Shown in pieces: positions 54,362-63,620 of a stretch of 64,000 bases of DNA. A program made the translations under genes and the position numbers. Within the stretch, counting starts at the first letter, position 1. Every line of letters begins with the position of its first letter. The DNA comes from Bacillota bacterium (GTDB taxonomy: Bacteria > Bacillota > Clostridia > Christensenellales > Aristaeellaceae): NCBI GenBank assembly GCA_023459275.1, contig JAEWVC010000030.1, forward strand, positions 1-64,000, given 5' to 3'. The notes below the pieces were generated by a model that did not search any database, was not told the DNA's origin, and saw nothing but the letters and a program-made list of their open reading frames with translations.

Positions 54362-55105
54362 ATGAAACTGTCAGGAAGAACAGCCATCGTCACCGGCGCT
54401 GCCAATCCCCGGGGCATCGGGCGCGCGGTAGCGCGAGCCTTTGCAAAGGAAGGCGCAAACCTTGTCCTGGTGGATATTGACGAAGCCGGGCTAAAGGACG
54501 CGGCAGAGGATATCGGTGCCTTGAACGTTAAAGTGATGCAAAGGGCAGCAGATGTGCGGGATGCGGTTCTGGTGAACAGGATCGTGGACGAAGCGGCGGA
54601 CACCTTTGGCGGCATTGATATCGTTGTCAACAACGCAGGGGGAAGCGCCAGGCTGATTGGGCAGGTCACCCCCTTTGCACAGTCGCAGCAGTCGACCTGG
54701 GAATGGGTGCTGGGCCTTAACCTGCTGGCCCCGATGATCATGAACCGCGCGGTGGTCCCCTACATGATAAAGAAGAAGTATGGCAAGATCATCAACTTGG
54801 GCTCAGTCGCAGGCGTGAACGGCATCCCCAATATGGTGGATTACTCTGCCGCCAAAGGCGGCGTCATTGCCATGACCCACGCGCTTGCCAAGGAACTGGG
54901 AGGCTGCGGGATCAATGTGAACTGTGTGTCTCCGGGCGCCATAGAGTCCCGGGACAATGCGGGGCCAACCTCCTTTCTGGGACGCCGGGGACAGCCCTGG
55001 GAGGTGGCGGCGCTGATTCTGTTTCTTTCCTCGCCGGATTCGGATTATATCACCGGGCAAAATTACCTTATTGACGGTGGACGCTGTCTGAGCACCAATG
55101 TATAA
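54362..55105 (+). CDS. Short-chain dehydrogenase/reductase (SDR 3)
   Basis: 247 residues from ATG 54362 with GGAGG eight bases upstream. VTGAANPRGIGRAVARAF has two extra residues in the glycine loop; VNNAGGSARLIG, NLGSVAGVNG, YSAAKGG. Contains CVSPGAIESRDNAGP and YITGQNYLIDGGR. Forms a pair with SDR 2; the two may act as opposite redox steps (epimerisation through a keto intermediate) (inference). Confidence 0.92.
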   Translation: MKLSGRTAIVTGAANPRGIGRAVARAFAKEGANLVLVDIDEAGLKDAAEDIGALNVKVMQRAADVRDAVLVNRIVDEAADTFGGIDIVVNNAGGSARLIGQVTPFAQSQQSTWEWVLGLNLLAPMIMNRAVVPYMIKKKYGKIINLGSVAGVNGIPNMVDYSAAKGGVIAMTHALAKELGGCGINVNCVSPGAIESRDNAGPTSFLGRRGQPWEVAALILFLSSPDSDYITGQNYLIDGGRCLSTNV

Positions 55106-55129
55106 AGCGATCATGTGGAGGTGCTTCTT

Positions 55130-56068
55130 TTGAGTAAAAAGGCCATGCCTATATCCGGCAGGAGTTCCCTGCGCCGTCGCAGGGAGGATATGCAGTTGTA
55201 TTCGCTGATGCTGCCGGCGACCCTGCTGATTATCCTGTTCAGCTATGTTCCCATGTGGGGCATGATTCTGGCGTTTCAAAACTACCGGGCGGGAAGCCCC
55301 ATGTTTGCCCTTTCGGGGGTGGATTGGGTAGGCTTCAAATGGTTCAAACAATTTATTGGAAGCCCCTATTTTTCGCGCACCATGCTCAATACGATCCGCC
55401 TGAGTTTGCTGAACCTGGCCTTCGGGTTCACGATGCCCATCTTTTTTGCATTGATGCTCAACGAAGTGCGGGCTTTGCGTTTCAAAAAGTTTGTGCAGAC
55501 CGCAAGCTATCTACCTTACTTTATTTCCACCGTTGTTGTCGCGGGGCTTATGCTGTCGTTTATGCAAAAAAATGGACTTATCAATAACCTCCTGTCGGCA
55601 TTCGGTGTGCAGCGTGTTGAGTGGATTGTGTACCCTGAATACTTTCCCACGATTTACACCTTTACCAATGTGTGGAAAACTTTTGGGTTTGGAAGCATCC
55701 TGTACTTTTCAACCCTGACATCTATTGACCCAACGCTCTATGAGGCTGCGCGCATTGACGGCGCGACACGCTGGCAACAGATGATGCATATCACCTTGCC
55801 TGGAATCCAGTTTATAATCGCTGTCCAGCTTGTATTGCAAATGGGCCAGATCATGAATGCCAATACTGATTTGGTGCTTTTGCTGTATCGTTCCTCAACA
55901 TATCAGACCTCCGATATAATAGGGACCTATATCTACCGTATCGGCATAGAGGGCGGCAAATATAGCTATACAGCTGCCGTTGGCGTGTTTCTGTCGGTGA
56001 TTGGCCTGACGCTGACCATGATTACCAATAAGATCAGTAATAAATTGACCGGCTATGGCCTGTGGTAA
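55130..56068 (+). CDS. ABC sugar transporter permease (LplB/YteP-type), cassette 2
   Basis: About 312 residues from TTG 55130, which is eight bases from GGAGG; the longer GTG frame at 55115 would place the RBS within the gene. Six helices (MLPATLLIILFSYVPMWGM onwards), EAA loop YEAARIDGATRWQQMMHITL, and TYIYRIGIEGGKYSYTAAVG. Imports the substrate of the upstream enzymes; shares an unlinked ATPase. Confidence 0.9.
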   Translation: MSKKAMPISGRSSLRRRREDMQLYSLMLPATLLIILFSYVPMWGMILAFQNYRAGSPMFALSGVDWVGFKWFKQFIGSPYFSRTMLNTIRLSLLNLAFGFTMPIFFALMLNEVRALRFKKFVQTASYLPYFISTVVVAGLMLSFMQKNGLINNLLSAFGVQRVEWIVYPEYFPTIYTFTNVWKTFGFGSILYFSTLTSIDPTLYEAARIDGATRWQQMMHITLPGIQFIIAVQLVLQMGQIMNANTDLVLLLYRSSTYQTSDIIGTYIYRIGIEGGKYSYTAAVGVFLSVIGLTLTMITNKISNKLTGYGLW

Positions 56069-56082
56069 TGGAGGCACATAAA

Positions 56083-56991
56083 GTGGCAAGGAAAACCTTC
56101 CGTGGAATCCGAGAGGGAAACCGTTTGGCCGATGTATTGATCATACTGGCATCAGTTTTAGTTGCTCTGGTAACGATCTATCCATTTTATTATGTGCTGA
56201 TCCTTTCCTTGAGTCGACCCGAATCGGCTGCCACCATGCGTGTGTATCTTTTGCCCGATGGTTGGTATCTGGGCGGATACCAAAAAGTATTCACCGACCT
56301 AAGATTATGGATATCCTATCGAAACACGGTATTTTATGCGGCAACAGAGACGGTATTGATGCTTTTTACCTGCGTAACATTTGCCTATTCACTTTCCTGC
56401 AAACAGTTGAAGCATCGCAGGCTTGTCAATACCTTTTTGTTGATGCCCATGTATTTTTCCGGTGGGATTATCCCGCTGTTTCTTCTGGTGATGCAAATGG
56501 GATTGTACAATACCCCATGGTCACTAATTCTTCCAGGGGCATATTCCATATGGTACATCATATTGGTCAAAGCCTTCTTTGGTACAATCCCTGAATCCCT
56601 CAAGGAATCGGCTAAGATAGATGGTGCCAACCATTACAGGACGCTTTGGCATATTATGCTGCCCATATCCAAACCCATATTAGCGGTGATTGCTTTGTAT
56701 ACCATTGTCGGCGCATGGAATAGCTGGTTCCGCGCAGCTGTATTCATTTCCAACCAGAATATCCAGCCTCTGCAGCTGTATCTTCGACGTGTATTGGTGA
56801 GCCAATCCATCGATCTTGTATCGGAACTGACGACGGCCGAGGAGATACGGGCTGCACAACAAAACGCTATTTCTGATGCGCAACTGAAATATACCGTCAT
56901 TGTGATTGCTTCATTACCCATGTTGGCCGCCTATCCTTTTTTCCAGAAATACTTCGTCAAAGGCGTTATGCTGGGATCACTTAAGGAATAG
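56083..56991 (+). CDS. ABC sugar transporter permease (LplC/YtcP-type), cassette 2
   Basis: About 302 residues using GTG 56083 (GGAGG eight bases upstream); an ATG at 56068 overlapping the previous stop is the alternative. Six helices, KESAKIDGANHYRTLWHIML loop and C-terminal YFVKGVMLGSLKE. Pairs with the preceding permease. Confidence 0.92.
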   Translation: MARKTFRGIREGNRLADVLIILASVLVALVTIYPFYYVLILSLSRPESAATMRVYLLPDGWYLGGYQKVFTDLRLWISYRNTVFYAATETVLMLFTCVTFAYSLSCKQLKHRRLVNTFLLMPMYFSGGIIPLFLLVMQMGLYNTPWSLILPGAYSIWYIILVKAFFGTIPESLKESAKIDGANHYRTLWHIMLPISKPILAVIALYTIVGAWNSWFRAAVFISNQNIQPLQLYLRRVLVSQSIDLVSELTTAEEIRAAQQNAISDAQLKYTVIVIASLPMLAAYPFFQKYFVKGVMLGSLKE

Positions 56992-57048
56992 GCAGGCGTA
57001 TTGGAAAAAATGGACGTAAGTTCCATTTTAAATTAAGGAGGTTATACC

Positions 57049-58767
57049 ATGAAAAAGCTTGTTTCCTTGATGCTTGCCGTAATCATGGCCCTGCCAATGG
57101 CGATGGCAATGGCGGAAAGTAGTCCGGCTATGACGCTGTCAGTTCTGGGAAGGCAGCGGGATGGCATCACATTTGAGGATGCCAAGACTACGCATGCCTG
57201 GACTGCGCTGGAGGAGATGTTCGCCAAGAATGGACTCAAGGTGGAGTATACGGTGGTTGAGCGCGACCAATACAACACCGTACTCAACGCGCAGATTGCT
57301 TCCGGAAACATTCCCGAATTCTTTTACGCCGCATCCCTGAGTGACGCTGACTGCATCAACCTAATCGAATCGGGCAAGTTGATGAACATCGGCGATGCCT
57401 TGCAGTATTCCAACGGTACAGCGAAAGAGGCATTTTCCGAGAACGGCCTGTACTACATCAGCCGTCAGAACAACACCTATACGGACGGAAACATGTATTT
57501 CTTTGGGAACGTATCCAAACAAATATCTGTTGAAAATGATGTCTTTGGCCCCTGCAACACCACCGCCAACAACTGGGGTATGCTGATTAGGCAGGATTGG
57601 CTGGACAGGCTGAACTTGCCTATGCCTACCACCATGGATGAGTTCATCAATACCCTGGTGGCTTTTCAGGAAAATGATATGAATGGCAATGGGATCAAGG
57701 ATGAGCGTCTTTGCCTGATTACCGGCAGCTCCACCAGCAGCGCCGCAAGCCGTATCAGCTATGATACCGGCGTCGCCCAGTGGTTCGGCCTTGCACCTTT
57801 CAAGTGGTCACTCGACCGTGCGACCTGGCAGACTGAAGTTCCTTTCCTGCAGGAAGGTTTTGTTCCCTACGTGGAATTCCTCCGCAAATGTATTGATGCA
57901 GGCGTGTTGTTCCTGGGCGACAGTGTATCCAGAAGCTCCACTGGAAGCAAAGCGGGGGATTTGGACGCTATTATGCAGGATGATTGCTGCAGCGCCTACT
58001 ATGGTGTTATGCTCTATGATTTTGCCACACAGCCAGAACAGGCTGTATATACGCTGATGCCCGCCATCAAGGCCGTAGAGGATATTGATCCTGTTATGAT
58101 CAGCTCTGTCGGATATAAAGTCTGGTCCCTATGGGGCTTTTCCGCCAAAGCGGATCCAAAGGCTGTAGCTGCGTTCCTGGACACCATCTGCTCCAAGGAT
58201 TATGCGGTGTGGATCACCTTTGGCGTCGAGGGTGAAACATATTACATTGATCAGGCATCAGGGGGCTATACCTTTACCGCGTCCAACAAAATCGCGGATA
58301 TTCTGGAAACCAAGAAGGCAAGAGGCTATCCCCTGGTCATCGACTCCTATCTGCCGGACGCTTCTCAGATTGGTTGGTATCAGGAGTACTACGGTCCTTT
58401 GAACTGGGCATCCAACGCAGATTTTCTGGCGTCCAGGTATTACAAGGAAGTCATGGTGCCGATGTATACGGAAAACCAGCTTAAGAATTTGGTAAAGTGG
58501 TGCGGACAGGCGGATTCCCTGCTCATGTACAACATGAATGATGACCTGGATATGACTGCACCCATGAACACACTGGAAGAAGCAGACATCCTGAGCTTTT
58601 ATGAGAATGACCTGATTACCTATATGGACGAGCACTTTACCGGCTTGCTTACGGGGCAATATTCACTGGACGAATATCCAACCTATGTACAGCAAATGAA
58701 AGACCTTGGCTTGGACGAGGTCACAGCAGTCCGTCAAGCACAGTATGATCGGTTGAAAGTAAAATAG
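57049..58767 (+). CDS. ABC transporter extracellular binding protein (LipO/YtcQ-type), cassette 2
   Basis: 572 residues, ATG 57049 with AAGGAGG. Signal peptide MKKLVSLMLAVIMALPMAMA; no lipobox. QIASGNIPEFFYAASLSDAD and WGMLIRQDWLDRLNLPMPTT mark the family. Last gene of the operon, followed by a strong terminator. Ligand unknown; probably the sugar-acid-type compound broken down by the oxidoreductases upstream. Confidence 0.93.
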   Translation: MKKLVSLMLAVIMALPMAMAMAESSPAMTLSVLGRQRDGITFEDAKTTHAWTALEEMFAKNGLKVEYTVVERDQYNTVLNAQIASGNIPEFFYAASLSDADCINLIESGKLMNIGDALQYSNGTAKEAFSENGLYYISRQNNTYTDGNMYFFGNVSKQISVENDVFGPCNTTANNWGMLIRQDWLDRLNLPMPTTMDEFINTLVAFQENDMNGNGIKDERLCLITGSSTSSAASRISYDTGVAQWFGLAPFKWSLDRATWQTEVPFLQEGFVPYVEFLRKCIDAGVLFLGDSVSRSSTGSKAGDLDAIMQDDCCSAYYGVMLYDFATQPEQAVYTLMPAIKAVEDIDPVMISSVGYKVWSLWGFSAKADPKAVAAFLDTICSKDYAVWITFGVEGETYYIDQASGGYTFTASNKIADILETKKARGYPLVIDSYLPDASQIGWYQEYYGPLNWASNADFLASRYYKEVMVPMYTENQLKNLVKWCGQADSLLMYNMNDDLDMTAPMNTLEEADILSFYENDLITYMDEHFTGLLTGQYSLDEYPTYVQQMKDLGLDEVTAVRQAQYDRLKVK

Positions 58768-58850
58768 GGCCATGTCCTCAACGTTAGCACAGGAAATCTA
58801 TGCTGTAGCCTTTTCCTGCTATCAAACGGAAAAGAAGCGCTGAAGTAACG

Positions 58851-58888
58851 AAAAGCGGGGGATTGTTTATACGATCCCCTGCTTTTTG
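58851..58888 (+). terminator. Rho-independent terminator of the catabolic operon
   Basis: AAAGCGGGGGAT / ATCCCCTGCTTT stem (one G-T pair), about 10-nt loop, followed by TTGTT; 85 nt after the binding-protein stop. Confidence 0.88.
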
Positions 58889-58907
58889 TTGGCTCATAAT
58901 ATGAATC

Positions 58908-59075
58908 ACGCCTGGAAAGCTGCTGACCACCGGCGGAGAAGTGAGCCTCAAAGTGCCAAAGCTGCGCGTTTTGCCGTAGAGGCCATTGCGGAAGTCTTTC
59001 CCCAAGACCAGCACTGCATGGTGCATTTCATGAAGAACGTGCTCTCCCAGGTGTCTCGCGCCCGTTCCACAGCGC
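58908..59075 (+). pseudogene. IS256-type transposase fragment
   Basis: TTGGEVSLKVPKLR in one frame is followed by AIAEVFPQDQHCMVHFMKNV in another; both are conserved IS256 blocks normally separated by about 100 residues. Internal deletion and frameshift. The next 150 bp contain no recognisable feature. Confidence 0.6.
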
Positions 59076-59245
59076 TTCGGTTATATCCTCTACCTGGAGG
59101 TATTGTTGAACAGGTAGTCTTGAGAATACACTATGTTCCATGTCCCAGTGTGGCAATTATCGCAGATGTGCGATGCTATTCTAACCCTTTAGAGGCAATA
59201 TGTGCATGCCGAAAGGCACATTACACTTTCAAGGAGGGCATTTCC

Positions 59246-59330
59246 ATGACAAGCCAGCTTCGCATGAACCAAATGGGCTGCAACACAGGCATCCTCGCCA
59301 AGGTGGCCGGTTTTCACGAAATCACCGGCT
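59246..59330 (+). pseudogene. Orphan gene start, truncated
   Basis: AAGGAGG eight bases before an ATG starting MTSQLRMNQMGCNTGILAKV, then AGFHEITG, where the DNA runs into the end of the opposing GDPD gene. Good translation start but no recognisable domain; probably the 5' end of a gene cut by rearrangement. Confidence 0.35.
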
Positions 59331-60042
59331 ACCCAACCCTCAGCGCGCTTCGCGCCCAGGGAATATCATTGATAAGAATACCGTCCGCTTTGATTTCCCG
59401 CCACCAGTTGATGCGCTCCGCGGTGGTATATCCGACGGTTTTTTTGCCGGAGTCCCCCGCCATAATCCACACGTCCCTTCCAGCCTGATGGATATGCCGG
59501 ATAGCTTCTTCGCTTACCCACTCCTCCCACAGGCGGATGATGTCCGCTCCAGCATCCGCAAACACGTCCGTCAGCGCAGGATTCTTCATGAAAGCCAGTA
59601 TCTGAAAAGACGGCACGCTTTCGCGGATGAGGCGGACATCCTCGGGGTTTTGAACGCCCAGCACCACCTTGCCGCAGTAATCGTGGCGCTTGATTCTCTG
59701 AATTGTGTCATAAAGAAATGGACCGCCCACCTTGAAATGAAGCAAGATGGGTGTGATACCGCAACTGAGTACATCCTCCAAGGCATGGGCTGGACAGGCG
59801 GGATCGGATACATGGCGCAGCGCCAGAAAATCCTTTGCGGTCATTTCGGATACCAGGCCGTCAACACCAAATATGCGCAATGTATTGGGATCGTGGCAGA
59901 TCACGGGTATCCGGTCCGAAGTGTAGGAAACATCCATTTCTACCATATCCGCGCCACAAGCCAGGGCATGCCGAGCAGCAAGGATTGTCTGCTCCGGATA
60001 AATGCCCGGCCCGCAGCGGTGGGCAATCAACTTATACGCCAT
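59329..60042 (-). CDS. Glycerophosphodiester phosphodiesterase family protein (GDPD-A')
   Basis: 237 residues, ATG 60042 with GGAGAGG upstream. IAHRCGPGIYPEQTILAARH, VEMDVSYTSDRIPVICHDPN (metal and catalytic residues), PILLHFK, and the terminal KADGILINDIPWA. It resembles GDPD-A at 23.2-23.9 kb more than GDPD-B. It is the downstream member of a GDPD pair whose upstream partner is truncated. Confidence 0.88.
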   Translation of the reverse strand: MAYKLIAHRCGPGIYPEQTILAARHALACGADMVEMDVSYTSDRIPVICHDPNTLRIFGVDGLVSEMTAKDFLALRHVSDPACPAHALEDVLSCGITPILLHFKVGGPFLYDTIQRIKRHDYCGKVVLGVQNPEDVRLIRESVPSFQILAFMKNPALTDVFADAGADIIRLWEEWVSEEAIRHIHQAGRDVWIMAGDSGKKTVGYTTAERINWWREIKADGILINDIPWARSALRVG

Positions 60043-60071
60043 CGTTCAGTATCCTCTCCGTTCATCAGTCA

Positions 60072-60347
60072 TTATTCAGCCACACCCAGCCTTGCCGCCA
60101 GCAGATCGGGAAAATCCACCGTCATGCCATCAATCCCAAGCGCAAGCGCCCGGTCCATAAGCGTGGTATCCTTGACGCCCCAGCCCCTGACCGGGAAACC
60201 ACGGCGCCTTGCCATCAGGATGCCTTCATCATCAAGGAGGTCAACTCTGGGGCAGATTTGGCCTGTCCGGTAGCGCTCAAACCGGTCAAGCGTGCGCTGT
60301 GTGATCCCGTCCGTCAAGTATCCGGCTGCAATACCGGCATCAAATGC
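60072..60347 (-). pseudogene. Truncated GDPD (GDPD-B'), C-terminal part
   Basis: From just after an in-frame TAG the frame reads AFDAGIAAGYLTDGITQRTL, then YRTGQICPRVDLLDDEGILM and GIDGMTVDFPDLL, matching the last third of GDPD-B at 23.9-24.7 kb (IGYLTSNGI, RQICPGIDKIQ, GADGMTVNFPDKL). The N-terminal catalytic HR and HD motifs are missing. Preserves the B-then-A order of the first locus. The 106 bp upstream to 60453 show nothing else. Confidence 0.8.
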
Positions 60348-60453
60348 CTAACCGGTATTAAATCGGCAGAACCCCACCGTTCCCTGCAGGGAAAAGCGGG
60401 ATGCTGCTTAGACAGTGTATTGAAGATGATAAAAAATGTTTTCGGTACAGGCT

Positions 60454-61137
60454 CTAGTCCAAAAGGGCATATTCGCAGCATAAAGGATGGAGAGGCGGCT
60501 CATCCTCCTTAAGGGCGGTAAACCTGTCCGCATGCTCAGCAAAAAAGTTGTCCGTGCGGTCGTCATTGATGGTGGAGACCTCTCCCGCAATCAGGGGCCC
60601 CATGCCCTCCATCGCCCCAAGGATATGATAGCAGCGCGGCGTGATACGCACACTGTTGCCGGCCGCAATGCTTATTTTCTCCCCCGGCTGCGCGGTATAG
60701 GTCATGCCGTCGCTGTAATACGATACCGGAGAATGCATGTCCACGGTGCCGTCTGGCAGCGCGTTATAAAATTGCGCATACAGCACCCCGCCGCTGCGGT
60801 TGATGATATCCTCCGTCTTGCTCATGTGGTAATGCATCGGCAGCTTCTGCCCTGCCCTGAAAATCAGCAGCTTTTCGGCATAAGGCGTACCTATGCCGCT
60901 ATTGTCCGGCAGCCCGTTGCGGATGGTGAACAGGACCGCGCCTGTATGTTCAAAATCCCCGCTGCCAAAATCGCTGACATCCCAGCCGAGCATCACGCTG
61001 CGCAGAACCGCGGTATCCAGCCGGTGGCTACGCCATTCCGCCATGTCCCAATAGGCGAAGCGGGGAAGGCGGATTCCCCTTTCCTCAAGCAGTTCCTTTG
61101 CCCACTTGATGGCCCCGTTGATTTGCGAACGCTTCAT
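60454..61137 (-). CDS. D-lyxose isomerase-like cupin sugar isomerase
   Basis: 227 residues from ATG 61137 (MKRSQINGAIKWAKELLEER; GGGGAGG about 11 bases upstream), the usual length of D-lyxose ketol-isomerases. Cupin metal site: MHYHMSKTEDI (His, His, Glu) and ITPRCYH (His). The N-terminal WDMAEWRSHRLDT and FTIRNG are also family-like. Interconverts D-lyxose/D-xylulose or D-mannose/D-fructose (family knowledge), cytosolic. It lies 67 nt downstream of the DapA-family gene in the same operon. Confidence 0.85.
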   Translation of the reverse strand: MKRSQINGAIKWAKELLEERGIRLPRFAYWDMAEWRSHRLDTAVLRSVMLGWDVSDFGSGDFEHTGAVLFTIRNGLPDNSGIGTPYAEKLLIFRAGQKLPMHYHMSKTEDIINRSGGVLYAQFYNALPDGTVDMHSPVSYYSDGMTYTAQPGEKISIAAGNSVRITPRCYHILGAMEGMGPLIAGEVSTINDDRTDNFFAEHADRFTALKEDEPPLHPLCCEYALLD

Positions 61138-61204
61138 GATACGCTTTTCCTCCCCATCTGCCGTCAGGAAAACATGGCCGGCGTCGTAGCCTGTTGGCGC
61201 CATA

Positions 61205-62116
61205 TTACTTAAGCACCGTTTCCACACCGGAATCGGCAAGAATATTCAGCGCCTGCGCTTCCTGCGTGGCGGAAAGCTTTACAAGCCCCGCCGAGATTCC
61301 GTCGCACGCAAGACCAAACGCCTTGTTCAAAAACTTCATGCCGCTCATCCAACAGCCGTTTACGAAAATCACCTTGCGGATCTCATAGATCTGTTTTTGG
61401 ATCAGATAGCTTTCCCGGACCTTGCCGGCCTTGCAAGATTCATACAGGGATACAAACAGCTTCGGGAGATAATTTGCAAGCCCGGGGATGCAGCCGTTGG
61501 CGCCATACAGCATGGCGGCGGCACATAATTCCTCCGCGCCGTTGAATATGGCGATATCCTTATCCTCGCAAAGAAATAAAATCCGCTGCAGATGCTGCCA
61601 GTCTGCAGAGCTGTCCTTGATCACAATGATCCGCTCGTAGGCCGCCAGCTGAGCTACTGTTTCCGGCTGGATACAGGCATGGGTCGTTTCCGGGATGTTG
61701 TACAATGCGAGCTCGATGCTTGTGTGGTCCAGGATATATTCCACATGCCTCAATATCTCTTCCTGGCCAAAGCTGCGAAGATAAAACGGGGGGGTGCATA
61801 CGGCGATCTTACCGCCGATGTCCTCGATGCGCTTGACCTTTTCCACCACCCGGGCTGCGCAGGTATCGATGGCCCCGCAAAAAACGGGGACCCGGCCCTG
61901 CGCCGCGCGCAGGTAAGCCCGGGTGCTCTGCTCCCACACGTCGTCCGGCAGCCGCATCGCCTCTCCCGATGTTCCGTTGATGAATATGCCGCTTACGCCG
62001 CCCGCCAGCATGTGCTCCGTAAGCTTTTCCACACCGCCTTCATCCAGCCGGCCGTCGTCAAAAAGCGGCGTCACCGCCGGCGGGATGATTCCCCCAAACC
62101 TTTCCCTGCTTGTCAT
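61205..62116 (-). CDS. DapA-family (DHDPS/NAL superfamily) aldolase or dehydratase, second
   Basis: 303 residues from ATG 62116 (AAGGA six bases upstream). INGTSGEAMRL (pyruvate site), ALYNIPETTH (Tyr) and IVIKDSSADW (Schiff-base Lys). Similar in layout to the protein at 49.7 kb (both start ...G.IPP..TP) but not a recent duplicate. Probably catabolic lyase for a 2-keto-3-deoxy acid. Confidence 0.92.
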   Translation of the reverse strand: MTSRERFGGIIPPAVTPLFDDGRLDEGGVEKLTEHMLAGGVSGIFINGTSGEAMRLPDDVWEQSTRAYLRAAQGRVPVFCGAIDTCAARVVEKVKRIEDIGGKIAVCTPPFYLRSFGQEEILRHVEYILDHTSIELALYNIPETTHACIQPETVAQLAAYERIIVIKDSSADWQHLQRILFLCEDKDIAIFNGAEELCAAAMLYGANGCIPGLANYLPKLFVSLYESCKAGKVRESYLIQKQIYEIRKVIFVNGCWMSGMKFLNKAFGLACDGISAGLVKLSATQEAQALNILADSGVETVLK

Positions 62117-62154
62117 ACTGTGTCCTTCTTTCTTGTGCGATAACCCTGTTGATA

Positions 62155-63507
62155 CTATAAGCCTGTCCGCACCCCTTTGATCAGGGAGAACTGGTAATAA
62201 GGCGAACACTCATCCTGCATATCGTCAAACGCGACAGCGTAGACGGAGGCATTTTTTGCGCGAAGCATCACGATCACCGGCTCTTCCGGTACAAAGCCCA
62301 GCCGGATCACATGGTTGATGGAGTCTCCGGAAAATACCGGCAGCTCCTGAACTCCAGGCAAAGGCTTCCTGTCGGTGTCAAGGATGCTCACCGCGACATA
62401 GCCGTCTGCGCCGGTTACAGCATTCAGCCTAAGGGTGCCGGAGGAGAGCCTGATGGCCCGTGTCTGGAAGAATGCTTCCGTTTCACCGGCGTCCAGGGAA
62501 ACAAATCCATCAGGCCGGAGGATGGCCATGCCAAGGCCCGCGGACTGCGGCTCCAATTCCCAATGCTTGCTGTGCCTTCTGTTGGTGGCGGCGTAGTAAT
62601 ATCTAATTTCATTTTCCAGGTAGATGGGCATGGAGGACATTTGAAGGTTGCCGCTCTCCCACGTGCCGGTGACGGCCCCCTGAAGGAAAGGCCGGCCCGG
62701 GACAAGCCTGTGCCAGCAGGTTTGGTTCCTGGCATAGGCCAGCTCCGTCTCCTGCCAGCCGTTCATGGTACGCCAATCATCCGCATCCATATGGTACAGC
62801 CAGGGCGTTCCCAGCAGATACCCACCGTAAGGGGCTACGCCAAAGCCGTACACCTGCGTTCCGGGCGGGTCGGATGCATCGGATTCATAGATGAGGCGGG
62901 GCTCGGACCAGAAGACAAAATCCCAAGATTCCGACATATACGTCCGCCTGCCCTCGCCCCTCAGCCGGTAGGTGGCAAGGTACCGCCCATCCTGCAGCCT
63001 GCACAGCCCCATGGGGCAGTCCGGCTTGCTGGGGATGGCGGGATAGGGAAAAGGTGTCTGCCAATTCTTACCGTCGGCACTGAAAAAAGCCTGGATCGGT
63101 CCGGAACCGATTCCAGCCAGCATCTTGTACCGCCTGTCCGGGTTTCCGTCCGCTTCGTCCAGCAATATGGCGGCTCCGTGAAGATCCTCAGGATGCACGC
63201 GGTTCGTCCAGCGGCCGTGATGCTGATGCACCGGCAGTTCAGGGCGGACAAAGCAGAGCCCATCGCAGCTTTCCGCATAGTACAGGCGCAGCGCCCAGGG
63301 GCTGTCCACGCTGGTATACCAAAGCTTAAAAAGCCCCTCACTTTTGTTGTAGACGGCTGTGCCATACATGGTAAAGTTGGAAAATTCCCACGGCTTGTCC
63401 GCTATAAACAGAGGGTTGTGCAAACTTTTTTGCGGGCTGTGGGGCGTTTTGGAAAAGCCCTTGGCAAGGGCGATGCTATCATAGTCAAAAAACAGAATCT
63501 TCCGCAT
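62155..63507 (-). CDS. Glycoside hydrolase family 32/43-like five-bladed propeller protein
   Basis: 450 residues from ATG 63507 (GGAGAGG nine bases upstream). Repeated blade motifs GTAVYNKSEGLFKLWYTS, RLYYAESCDGLCFVRPEL, RYKMLAGIGSGPIQAFFSAD, and GRYLATYRLRG resemble GH32/GH43/GH68-type propellers or DUF homologues in sugar-utilisation loci. The C-terminal ~110 residues form a beta-sandwich (YVAVSILDTDRKPLPGV). No signal peptide. The classic NDPNG box of GH32 is not seen, so substrate and catalysis are uncertain. Confidence 0.75.
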   Translation of the reverse strand: MRKILFFDYDSIALAKGFSKTPHSPQKSLHNPLFIADKPWEFSNFTMYGTAVYNKSEGLFKLWYTSVDSPWALRLYYAESCDGLCFVRPELPVHQHHGRWTNRVHPEDLHGAAILLDEADGNPDRRYKMLAGIGSGPIQAFFSADGKNWQTPFPYPAIPSKPDCPMGLCRLQDGRYLATYRLRGEGRRTYMSESWDFVFWSEPRLIYESDASDPPGTQVYGFGVAPYGGYLLGTPWLYHMDADDWRTMNGWQETELAYARNQTCWHRLVPGRPFLQGAVTGTWESGNLQMSSMPIYLENEIRYYYAATNRRHSKHWELEPQSAGLGMAILRPDGFVSLDAGETEAFFQTRAIRLSSGTLRLNAVTGADGYVAVSILDTDRKPLPGVQELPVFSGDSINHVIRLGFVPEEPVIVMLRAKNASVYAVAFDDMQDECSPYYQFSLIKGVRTGL

Positions 63508-63551
63508 CGTGTTTTTCCTCTCCTGACGGCTTATCACGCTTTGTGACGGGA

Positions 63552-63581
63552 GAAGGCGGGGTTACCTTGGACCCCGCCTTC
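63552..63581 (-). terminator. Strong hairpin between binding protein and GH32-like gene
   Basis: Perfect 11-bp stem GAAGGCGGGGT / ACCCCGCCTTC with an 8-nt loop, 40 nt after the binding-protein stop on the minus strand. No U-run; likely partial terminator or mRNA stabiliser. Confidence 0.6.
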
Positions 63582-63620
63582 ATTGTCTTCTGGGGAGTTG
63601 GGCGGCAGGGGCGACGCTTT

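Noticed and set aside
58768..59245. A complete transposase or small RNA in this gap
   Set aside because: Only broken IS256 blocks in different frames and a terminator could be supported.
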